Assembly (NCBI GenBank): GCA_946122785.1
Contig: CAMGYJ010000002.1
Span: 20,062,492-20,126,491 of the forward strand
Reading direction: 5' to 3'
DNA length: 64,000 bases
Origin: Linum tenue
Taxonomy: Eukaryota > Streptophyta > Magnoliopsida > Malpighiales > Linaceae
Below, in pieces: positions 1 to 9,380 of the stretch. The notes beneath the pieces were generated by a model. It was not told the origin of the DNA. It did not search any database and saw nothing but the letters and a program-made list of their open reading frames with translations. The first letter of the stretch is position 1. Every line of letters starts with the position of its first letter. The translations under genes were made by a program, and so were the position numbers.

Positions 1-427
1 GTTTCGGCAACAAAATAATCCTCAAATTTTAAATAGACTAGCGTGGCCCCGACCATTTGGCCGAAAGAAGGTGTGTGAAATTTGATAATGTAATGGGGTA
101 TATAGCTTATTGGCTCAAGATAGGGTGCATAACCATGGGTTATGTACCCATCAATAACCAAATCTGGACCCTTCATTTAGAAAATCCAGATCTAAGGATG
201 GAGAATTAAAGACTATTTTTATTTTCACTAGCTTTCTTAATTGACTCATATCTTTTTCGTTTTAACTCGGATTTTAATTTTTTTTGCACAGATGGAACGA
301 ATTCACCGTGCTCTACAAAATGAGATCAATTTTCAATATTTTTTTAGGAAAAAAATATTCCGGCCTCTCGGTACCAACTGCATACCATATGGTATCTTCT
401 TCGTTTTTAATTCGTTTTTGAAAACGT
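1..427. other. AT-rich non-coding repeat-like flank
   Basis: No coding signal holds here; the short open frames are AT-rich and lack recognisable domains. The stretch probably belongs to the element carrying the antisense ORF that begins just downstream, or to a repeat inserted at its edge. A short palindrome (CATAACCATGGGTTATG, near 129-145) is visible. I could not find an LTR boundary, so the outer end of the Tat element is undefined. Confidence 0.3.
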
Positions 428-3347
428 TTGCACAGAAGGGACGAGTTCATCATGATCTATTGGATCTACACCGTCATTGATTGGGCGGAGATGTGGGACG
501 ACCAACCGGCGCCGCACGACAACTTGCTGCGGGGACCTGACCACGCCTCGATATATTCGCGCGATAACGTGGAAGAGATGGTGCGCGGGCTCGGCTTGCC
601 TCCCCACTGGGAATATGCGGTGCCTTCCTGTTGGAGTATGGTAGGTAACTGCCCCCCAGTGTGGTTTGGGGTGTACAGCGAGTACTGGGTGATGGGCTTT
701 AAGTTTCCCATCGACCCTTTGTTGTGCGCCTTATATAGGGCTGCAAATGAGCCAAGCTACTCGCGAGCAACTCGAGGCTCGAATCGGGAAAAACTCGTTC
801 GAAACTCGATTCGTTTACTGACGAGCCAAGCTTAAGCCTAGCTATGTTCAGCTCGTGAAGCTCGCGAGCTAGCTCGACTCGGTGGCTTGTTGAGCTCAAC
901 TCGTGAGTTAGCTCATTTAGAGCTCATGAGATGTCTCAACATTGTGGTTTGAGGGCCAACTTGATCACTGACTTATGGACTAATCGATCTAATTTGGACT
1001 TTCATAATTCATAGGATTGTTAAATTATATATCTCACATCATGTGAAGTTTAACATGTTGAACATGTAAGAAAATATGCCTTATTTTTAACTCTATAAAG
1101 AAATTATGTAAAAAATTATTTCGATACTATGAAATAACATGATTTGAACTAGTTAAAATTTATTAACTAAACAATATGACACCTAAAAATTATAATATAA
1201 GATTAATTAATGTTGAACATTTGATTATTTTTTTATCACTACATCAATCACATGTACCATACACGACATACAAAATGAATGTATTAAATACGATCTAAGA
1301 ATTTAGTAAACAAGCCTAACTCGAACTCGACTCGACTCAGCTCGTTAATAAATGGCTCGGGCTCGAGCTCAGCTCATTTGTTAACGAGTCAAGCTCAAGC
1401 TGGGGTAAAACTCGGCTCAGCTCGGCTCATTTGCAGCCCTAGCCTTATACAGGCGGCTCAACTGCTCGGTTGGGCGCCTCTCTCCATCCATCATCATGCA
1501 CGTCTCCTGCCTCCGCCTCGCCTGTAAGAGGCTTAACATCTAGCCTACTTACGGGCTGTTCCGCAAGATTTACAAGATCAAGGAGCCCACCAGCAAGAGC
1601 GACTGCTTATCTATAAAGCGGCGCGATAAGAGGCCTGATGGATTTGTGTATGGGTCTCCCAAACTGAAGAAGACGTGGTTTGAACGTTTCTTTTACGTCA
1701 AGCCGACGCTGGGGGAGTGGGCGAGTGAGCACGTGGATGAACCCACTGTGTGGAAGAAAGGTAGCACGGTCGGGTACGAGTCGCACCTCGGCGCGTATGA
1801 TGGGCTCGACCGAGAATATGAAGCGTGCATGCCTCAGAGGATGAATCTTGGGCGGTGTTCGCGAGGCCGTTTTGCAAGAGCTCTTTGCCGATGGTTAGTT
1901 ATGTTTCTTTCCCTTTGTATTCTGTCATATTTAACCGATTTCTTACGATATTTTGGTGCAGGCGTTGACTTCTCGAGCCTTGTGAGCATGATGTCGGTGG
2001 ACGATGTCGTGAAGGCTCCCCGACCTTCGCGCAAGGAGAAGAAGAAGAAGAGGGAGGGCGCGCAGAGTAGCAACGCACCCACGACCAGCACCAAGAGAAA
2101 GGAGCGGGGCCAGCCCAGCAGTGCGCCCGTCAGCGGTGCTAAGAGGAAGGATTCGGGGAAGACGTTGGTTGATGAGAACCCGAAGAAGGCTGCGCGGGTG
2201 TCTGAGTCTCAGGAGCGTGAGGCTCCAGCGCGGGAGGAACGACAACAGCCCTTGGTCATTGTCGAGCCAGAGGCGTGAGTGGGTAACTCCCCGCATCCTG
2301 AAAGGTCGGTGGCTCCTAGCTCGTCTGGAGCCACCGTGCAAAAGAAACTTCCCGAGATGTTGGGGGGTACCCCCGGCATTAACTACTACCACGACGTGAA
2401 GCTTCACACTGGCGCGACGTGCAACAGCCAAACCGCTCAGGCTGCTTTGCGAGCGGTTGGTCCCGTGCTTAGCGTTCCGACCCGGTTGGAGAAATCGGAT
2501 CCGCTTGTAGACCTGGCTCAAATCCACTGGGCGGTAAGGATATTCCTGTTTGACGCGTAACATTTCCTTTTCTTGTGGAAAATTTGTGCTAAGTTGTATA
2601 GCGCTGCCGATACAGGGTTTGTTGGCAACCTTTCGCGCTCAGCAGGATCGTGCATCCACCCGCGCGAAGCTGAAGGCAGAGGAGTCAAGGATTGTTCAGC
2701 TGGAAGGCAAACTCGCCGGAGCAGAGAGTCGCGCGGAAGTGGCTACCAACGAGGCCAACAAGGCCTTGACCGAGCTCGGCGTCTGGCAGAGCAGGCTGGA
2801 GAGTGCTGTGGAGGCTGCGAAGGAGCGTGTCCGGGCGGAGGAGCGCGACGCCATCAGGGAGCAGCTTCAAGCCCAGTTCGCGGAGGAGAAGAGGATGCTT
2901 GCGGAGGATCATGAGGAGAAGCTGAGGGGGGTCCGCGAGGACTTCCAAAAAGAGAAGGATGATCTGGTCCGACTCCACAATGTGGCTAAAGCTGAGGCAG
3001 TTCGCGCAGCCCAGGTTACGGCAGTTCGTCAATACAAATCGTCCCCGCCTTTCGGAAAGATTTTGGCGGATGCTATGTCGAAAGTCGTAATCGCGGTTGG
3101 CAAGAAGGTGCGACCTGAGAACCCAAGAATCAGCTGGGACACTCGCGCGATGGTCGAGCACGTCAAAATGTGGATTGGCCAGAAGAAGTCCTTATCTGAT
3201 TCGGAGCCGGAAGACAATGAGGAGGACGAAAGCGCGGATGAGGAAGACGCGGGTGAAGAAGGTGAAGAAGGTGGTGGAGGTACAAGGGGTGATGGGGACC
3301 AGACTACCGTAGCGCAGTCCCAAACTGATGAGGCGGGACAAGTGTAG
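428..3347 (+). pseudogene. Antisense accessory ORF of the Tat element, broken
   Basis: Plus-strand, multi-exon ORF antisense to the retrotransposon pol. The N-terminal part (428-737, then 1442-1890) resembles the plant 'putative gypsy-type transposon' proteins and reads DPLLCALYR into the hAT insertion, then ALYRRLNCSVGRL beyond it. An intron is likely at 1891-1961 (GTTAGT...GTGCAG) and another from 2535 to about 2613. The C-terminal half (2614-3347) is a long Lys/Glu-rich coiled coil ending in an acidic tail (near DSEPEDNEEDESADEE). Breaks seen: the 704-bp insertion, an in-frame TAG near 1541, a one-base shift near 1850 that must be undone to reach VREAVLQELFADG, and a TGA at 2276-2278. Family assignment is from motif memory; function unknown. 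Confidence 0.6.
738..1441. mobile_element. Non-autonomous hAT element in the Tat antisense ORF
   Basis: Perfect 18-bp terminal inverted repeats: TAGGGCTGCAAATGAGCC at 738-755 and its reverse complement at 1424-1441. The 8-bp target duplication GCCTTATA lies at 730-737 and 1442-1449, the size expected of hAT transposases. The 704-bp element has no coding capacity. Its ends are rich in GAGCTCG/CTCGAG-like subterminal motifs and its centre is AT-rich. Removing it and one duplication copy joins the flanking reading frame. Confidence 0.93.
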
Positions 3348-3548
3348 GGGCGCTTAGCATGTTATCGTTGTTGCTTTGTTGACTATCTTTCTCTCGTTGT
3401 TTTGTTGTTTTTTTTATGGCGTTATGCGTGTGTTCATCGCTTGCCTTTGTGCTCCCACCTCATTATTCCAAAAGGACCTTCGCGTTTTGTCTTTCACTCA
3501 CACTTCCTACCATTGCTATATATATCTGTTGACTTTCTCGAATTGCCT

Positions 3549-3810
3549 GGGCGCAAGTAGTGCAAGACTATTGCTATGTTTTGTTCATTATGAACTAGAT
3601 GGGCGCGAATAGTGCTGGACTATTGCTAATTTTTTGTTCATTATGAACTAGATGGGCGCGAATAGTGCTGGACCTAGTGCTATGTTTGGTTCGTTATGAA
3701 CTAGATGGGCGCAAATAGTGCTGGACTATTGCTAATTTTTTGTTCGTTATGAACTAGATGGGCACAAATAGTGCTGGACTATTGCTATGTTTTTTGTTCG
3801 TTATGAACTG
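3549..3810. repeat. 53-bp tandem repeat, about 5 copies
   Basis: The unit, roughly GAACTAGATGGGCGC plus GTGCTGGACTATTGCTA, recurs with starts of the GGGCGC motif at 3549, 3601, 3654, 3707 and 3760. Spacing is 52-53 bp. The pol reading frame terminates inside it. Tandem repeats between pol and the 3' LTR are known in Tat/Ogre elements, so I read this as the element's 3' untranslated region. Confidence 0.85.
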
Positions 3811-6042
3811 AGTACTTTTTATTCCTTTGCCACGACGCGCCAAGCGAGTAAGATACATATTATGTTGCCTGGTGATACTTTCTGAGATTTTGCGCGTTCC
3901 ACGTTCTTTGTATCTTGTTGCCCCCAACTCGCTGAGTTTGAATGTGTTGGCGCCGACCACTTCGCGAATTAGGTATGGACCCTCCCATACTGAGGCAAGC
4001 TTCCCGTGCTTGGGGTCGGGGCGAAAGTTCCGTCGTAGCACTTGGTCTCCAAGGATCAGCTTATGTGGAACCAGCTTCGCGTTGTGGTACTTGGCTACCT
4101 GCTCTTTCATTGCGGCCAGCCTGATGGCTGCCAACTCGCGCCTTTCCTGTGATAACTCTAGTTCCATCAAGCGCGCTTCATTGTTCACTTCTTCGTTGTA
4201 CCCTGTGATTCGATAGGTCGGGGCTGTTGTCTCAATGGGTATTACCGCGTCGGTGCCGTATGTAAGGGCGAAGGGGGTTTCGCCCTTTGCCACTTTGTAC
4301 GTGGTGCGGTGCGCCCATAGCACCGTGTTGAGCTCGTCCGCCCAATTACCCTTGGCATCGTTCAGGCGGGTGTGCAAGCCGTGCAAGATCGCTTTGTTGG
4401 AGGATTCCGCTTGGCCGTTGGCTTGGGGGTAAGCCACCGACGCGAACCTTGCAATGGTTCCCGCATCGTCACAGAAGTCTATCACTTCAGCACAATCGAA
4501 TTGTTTCCCATGATCGAAAATGAGTGCGTTTGGGACTCCAAAGCGTGACAAAATGTTGTTCCGCAAGAAGCGTGTAACCTGCTGCGTCGTGATGGATGCT
4601 AACGCTTTGGCCTCGATCCACTTGGTGAAGTATTCTACTGCTACGATGATGTACTTGCGCTTCCCTTTTGCCGTCGGGAAGGGGCCCAAGAGATCTACCC
4701 CCCACTGCGCAAAAGGCCATGGGCTCAAGTTGCCTTGAAGCTCGGTGGCAGGTAAGTGTTGCTGGCGCGCGTTGAGTTGGCATTTGTGGCATTGGTCTGC
4801 GTAGCTCTTTGTGTCCTTTTTTATTCGCGGCCAGTAGTATCCATGCAACAAAATGGTGCACTCCATGCTGCGTGGTCCGGCGTGCATTGCACACAAGCCC
4901 TCGTGTAGTTCGCGCACCAGGTCGCGCGCCTCTTCTTGCCCGATGCATTTGAGATAGACGCCCGAGTACGACCGTCGGTACAGGTCTCCTTCAATGAGTG
5001 TACAACGGGATGCCTTTTGCCTTAGAGTCCATGCCTCCTTAGCGTCTTCTGGCACTGTGCCGTCTTGTAAGTATTTCACGATTGCGTACCTCCAGTCTTC
5101 GTTGTACGTGAGCTGGGTCGTATTGATTGCTACCTCTGGGCGAGTTTCCTCCTCTTTTTGGATGGACACGAGGCGTGTGGATTCAAAGTCGGTAGCCGTT
5201 GCCAACTTGGATAAGGCGTCGGCGTGTGCATTCTCTTCCCTTGGTATTTGCGCATACGTTACCGCTTCGAAGGTGGTGGCCCGCATCTTAACACGCTCCA
5301 TGTAATGCGCGAGCGTATCTTCCTTTGCGTCGAATGTCCCGTTCAGCTGATTGACTGCCAGAGAGGAGTCGGAGAGTACCCGTAAGTTTCTAGCGCCCAA
5401 GTCGTGGGCGGCCGTCATTCCCGCCAAGATGGCCTCGTATTCGACGGCGTTGTTTGTCTTCCACGCCCTGAACCTGATTGCTATTTCGTGTACTACGCCG
5501 GTAGGTGTGCGCACCACAACCCCCGCTCCGGCGCCATGCTTGCTCGCCGCTCCATCCACGTAAACCTCCCATACGCCTTCTGGCGTTGTTTCGAGGGTGA
5601 CCCCCTCGGCGATGAAATCCGCTAGGATTTGGGCCTTTATTGCTGGTCTTGGCGTGTATTGAATATCGTACTCCGAAAGCTCGACCGCCCATTTGACCAT
5701 GCGCCCCGACACTTCCATCGAGGTCAAGATATTTTTTAGCGGAAGGTTCGTCAGGACGGTAATTTGGTGCGCTTGGAAGTATGGGCGCAATTTTTGTGAG
5801 GCGCTTACCAGCGCCAGGGCAGCTTTCTCTATTGAGGAGTATCTTGTTTCCGCGTTGACGAGGGTACGCGAAGTGTAATACACAGGTTGCTCGGTTTTGC
5901 CATCCCTTCTGGATATCAGTACTGCGCTCACAGCCCTTGTCGACACAGCGAGGTACAAGAATAGTTTTTCATTAAGCTTGGGAGCGGTTAATACAGGGGG
6001 GATACAAGATACGCCTTTAGTTCTTGGAATGCCGCTTCGCAC
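3754..6042 (-). pseudogene. Tat pol: RNase H, second RNase H and integrase
   Basis: Open frame of 762 codons. The first block (LNEKLFLYLAVSTRAVSAVL...) is the Ty3/gypsy RNase H that follows RT. A second RNase H follows (VYVDGAASKHGAGAGVV; VEYEAILAGM; VLSDSSLAV; ENAHADALSKLA), the archaeal-like type. Integrase has an H-C zinc region (HEGLCAMHAG...CHKCQ), catalytic D in WGVDLLGP, D in IFDHGKQF and E in GQAESSNK. The usual SDNGTQF-type motif reads FDHGKQF, so the core has drifted. The frame is separated from RT by a one-base loss in a C run (six C near 5996-6001 where seven restore the frame). Confidence 0.85.
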
Positions 6043-6905
6043 TCCTTAAACCATGCGAAACGTGCGCCATTTTTGAGTGTCTTGAAGAAGGGCGCACATT
6101 TGTCGGCAGACCTTGGTATGAACCTTCCTAGTGCCGCTATCTTACCATTCAGGGACTGAATTTCTAGTGCGTTCCGAGGCGCCCGAAGTTGTTGGACCGT
6201 GGTGATTTGTTTCGGGTCAACCTCTATGCCGCGCTTGGTTATCATGAACCCAAGGAACTTCCCTGCTTCCGCTCCGAAAACGCACTTGAGTGGGTTGAGG
6301 CGAAGACTGTGCTTGCGGAGGGCTTCGAATGTCTCACGCAGGTCTTCCAGATGTGAGGGGCCCGCTTTCGTTTTGACGATGAGGTCATCCACATATGCCT
6401 CGATGTTCCGCCCAATCTGTTGTGAGAACACCGAATCAATCATTCTTTGGTACGTCGCGCCTGCATTCTTCAACCCAAACGGCATTCCGACGAAGAAAAA
6501 GTTTCCAAATGGCGTCATGAACGCCGTTTTTTCCTCATCTTCAATGGACATTGGGATTTGGTGGTATCCCGAGAACATGTCGAGGAAAGACAACGTCTCG
6601 TGATCGGCGGTCGCGTCGATCAGTTGGTCGATGCGCGGTAGGGGGTAAGGGTCTCCCGGGCATACTTTGTTGATTGTGGTATAGTCGACGCATATCCGCC
6701 AGGCCCCTGAAGATTTTTTAACCAGGACCACATTTGCCAACCACTTTGGATACTTCACGGGGCGGATCAATCCTGCAGCTAGTAGGCGCGCCACCTCTTC
6801 TTCTATGGCTTTCAGTTTGTCACCAGTGAACGTCCTTCGCCCTTGTTGCCTTGGTTCCGCGTTGATTGGGATCGCGAGGCAATGCTGAGCTATTTGCCTG
6901 GGCAC
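5988..6905 (-). pseudogene. Tat pol: reverse transcriptase
   Basis: A 305-codon frame covering the Ty3/gypsy RT palm and fingers: WRICVDYTTINKVCPGDPYPLP, LSFLDMFSGYHQIPM, TAFMTPFGNFFFVGMPFGLKNA, and the catalytic box AYVDDLIVK. The connection domain with FLGFMITKRGIEVDP follows. An in-frame TGA at 6906-6908 separates it from the protease remnant (reading ENMP-stop-VPRQIAQHCL), and the homopolymer frameshift near 5998 separates it from RNase H. All RT motifs are intact but the polyprotein is not. Confidence 0.88.
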
Positions 6906-7370
6906 TCATGGCATGTTCTCTGTGCACCAAGCGAACAGCTCCTTGTACTCCTTCAGCAGCGCCACGAGTGGTTTGATCGCGTCATCGCTGACGTGAGTGG
7001 AGATGCGTATTTTCTTAGTCGGCTCGGCGGGGTCCAGCGCGACTTCGAAATCGGAGTCCATGGATTCTGGGCGGGGCTCCTCTGCTCTTGTGTCGACGAT
7101 GTTTGTCTGGCGCACCTCACCGCGCTCTTCCCATGTCGTTCCCCTTGCCTCTCCGACTCCTGTTTGGGTGGGGAATTTGAGCTTCTGGTGGCACGTCGAC
7201 GGGAGGGCCATGAATTTCGCAAGGAACGGTCGGCCAAGGATGCCTTTGTGCGTCGATTTGCAATCGACGATTGTGAATTCCACTTGTTTGGAGACGCGCG
7301 GCTCTTGGTCTCCAATTACTACTGGGAAGGTGACCACTCCAATTCTGTTGATAGCGTTACGGGCCTTTTT
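6906..7370 (-). pseudogene. Tat protease C-terminal remnant and RT linker
   Basis: The frame reads RIGVVTFPVVIG, VEFTIVD, then GILGRPFLAKFMALPS and LKFPTQTGVGEARG, which is the C-terminal half of a retroviral-type aspartic protease as seen in Tat elements. The catalytic D-S/T-G segment is absent: gag sequence abuts directly near 7370 in a different frame, so the gag C-terminus, any zinc knuckle and the protease active site were deleted together. The rest is the spacer leading into RT. Confidence 0.75.
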
Positions 7371-7705
7371 GCTAGCGCACGCTTGAGCTCCATGTTGTTG
7401 GTGGCTTCCATAAGGTGATGGGCGGCGGTTTCGGGGGTGAGATCGCGCACGGCCATTGCCACCCTGGACCATCTAGCGTAGAAAGCCCGCAAGCTCTCTC
7501 CCTCCTTTTGCTTGATGTCTATCAGCGCCTTGAGGTGCAGAGGCCGCCTCTTTTGGGACGCGAACTTCGTTGTGAACAGAAGTATGAATTCCTCGAACGA
7601 GCGGATGATTCCGTTCGGGAGCCTGTTATACCAATCGAGGCATGTTCCAGAGAATGTTGATGGGAAGGTTCTGCACAGCGCCGCGTTGGAGTTGGCATTC
7701 CGTCA
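7371..7705 (-). pseudogene. Tat gag capsid fragment
   Basis: Minus-strand reading gives NAALCRTFPSTFSGTCLDWY, then RLPNGIIRSFEEFILLFTTK, KALIDIKQKEGESLRAFYARW and AHHLMEATNNMELKRALA. This is the conserved retrotransposon gag core (W-y-LP-G-I-SF-F). The N-terminal part is missing where MULE sequence begins near 7700. A plus-strand ORF that starts at 7512 runs antisense through this fragment before entering the MULE, so its first 60 or so codons are spurious. Confidence 0.75.
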
Positions 7706-9179
7706 GTTAACGCTTGGCTTAAGGTGGAATGGTTACACGGAAGAGACCGGAAAGGGGGCCACCTACGTCGGTGGCAATTTTCAGAAAATAACGGTCGGTA
7801 CCAGACCGAAGCTTGAAGACCTCCATCAAATATGCACTGACGTTACTTGCATGGATGGCACGAGGAGGGTAGATCGTATGGTGTACCGATACCCAAACAG
7901 AGCAACTGGGTCATTGTGGCATGAGGAATATACCATAACCACTCAAGATGACCTAGATTCCATGCTCGAATTCTTGAGGTCCAACAAATTGGCCAAAGCC
8001 GAGATGTTCGTTTACACCGAGCCAGCCGTTGGTGTTGGACGTCATTCTGGACACGATCAAACATCTGGTATCCATGGTGGAGGTGAATTATATGACGATC
8101 ATCCCTACCAAAGTTACCATGATCCTCAATCCTATTTTCAGTACCAAGATGGAGGGCAAGGTGCTGGCCATCATCAATCTTTCTCGTCATATGAAGAAGA
8201 AGTTCAACCGGACATCCCCAACCAAGCCCAGTACAACTTCCTGACAGGCAGCGGTAGTTTTCACAACTACCATTATGGAGCTGATGAAGGTGCCTTTCAT
8301 GAGCAGGATCAGATGGAGGCTGCCACACCAGCACCAGTCAGCGACCCCTCTGATGAAGAAGGAGAGAACAACGTCAGTGCAGACAGCTCAGAACCTCTTG
8401 AAGGTGCTGATGATTCAGATAATGATCATGATGTGGCTCCTGACCGTGTACCAGTCCCCTACTACAATCACATTCCAGACGACAATTGGATGGTCGACAG
8501 CGACATGGAGCCGCCAGAGGTCCCAATATGGGGCCCACTCACTGGGTTTACGAAGGGCCAACAATTTGGCTCGAAGAAGGATGTGCGGCACGCCCAAGTC
8601 ACTGAAATAATGGATAGTGACAATCGCAAGAGTAGTCGACATAGTGTAACCGTTATGAATCGGGCAACTGGTGAGTATAGCGTGACGAACGGGCATCGGG
8701 AGGATGGTAGACGGGGGGGGGGGGGGGGGGGGCACCGTCACGAAGTTTTGGTCAATTTCAGGACCAAAGTTGGTGAGTGCTCATGCCAGAAGTATCAGGG
8801 GAGAGGATGGCCTTGTTCTCATGCAATGGCCGTAATTAAAAAGAGGAGCAAAGACCCCCGTCACTTCGTTAGTCCATTCTTCAATATCGACTCACTCAAA
8901 AGCACCTATGGACGGAGTTTCCGTGCATTGCCTGATGAAGCTTATTGGCCGCTGTACGAAGGGAAATTGATCGTCCCGCCATTCGGACAGAGGCGTGAAC
9001 CGGGGCGCCCGAGGAAAAAGAGAATTCAGAATGAAATGGATCAAAGTGGAAGACCACCACGAGGCCCAAGACGGTGTTCAGTATGCAAAGGTCCAGGACA
9101 TGATAAACGAAGGTGTCCAGGACCGATTGGTCCGCAAAATCCGGGTGATGATGTGCCGGAATCAGCTAATGCGACATAA
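7700..9179 (+). pseudogene. MULE transposase deletion derivative (SWIM and CCHC kept, DDE lost)
   Basis: Open to the TAA at 9177-9179. The N-terminal block (YVGGNFQKITVG...LEDLHQICTDVT...YRYPNRATG...YTITTQDDLDSMLEFLRSN) resembles the N-terminus of plant Mutator-like transposases. A His/Tyr/Asp-rich linker follows up to about 8580 (GPLTGFTKGQQFGSKKDVR, the start of the MuDR DNA-binding block). The protein then jumps straight to RATGEYSV and a SWIM zinc finger (GECSCQKYQGRGWPCSHAMA), a GRPRKKR basic patch and a CCHC knuckle (CSVCKGPGHDKRRC). The whole DDE catalytic core is absent. A run of 20 G (8713-8732) encodes poly-Gly and is a likely length-variable site. It faces the PMD gene tail to tail. 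Confidence 0.7.
8713..8732. repeat. Poly-G run, 20 bp
   Basis: Twenty consecutive G inside the MULE-derived ORF. Read in frame it gives a glycine stretch just before the SWIM finger. Such runs are unstable and hard to sequence, so the frame downstream depends on a correct count. Confidence 0.9.
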
Positions 9180-9380
9180 TTTTCGATTATCATTCGTCAA
9201 GCTAGTTGTAACTCTTACGTTGCATTTAATTGTGTATTGTTGATTGAATGAATTGGGATTATATCAAGTGAAGAGGAACCATGATAATAACAATTTGATG
9301 AAGCTCAACGAAATACGATAGATTAAATTAAAGGGAATAGTTCCAAGTACATAGAGATAAAAATCAACTCAAACTACATC

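Larger units (their letters stand above)
428..7705 (-). mobile_element. Decayed Tat-lineage Ty3/gypsy retrotransposon
   Basis: Read on the minus strand, the order is gag (about 7705-7371), protease remnant, reverse transcriptase with YVDD, Ty3-type RNase H, a second RNase H, and integrase, ending near 3754. A second RNase H between the first RNase H and integrase marks the plant Tat lineage. Downstream lie a tandem repeat and an ORF in antisense orientation, which Tat elements such as Grande and Retand are known to carry. No LTRs, primer-binding site or polypurine tract were identified. The 5' part ends abruptly at a MULE remnant near 7700. Frameshifts, a stop and a gag-protease deletion make it non-autonomous. 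Confidence 0.8.

Noticed and set aside
7512..7700. Start of the long plus-strand ORF 7512-9179
   Set aside because: These codons are antisense to Tat gag; MULE homology starts only near 7700.
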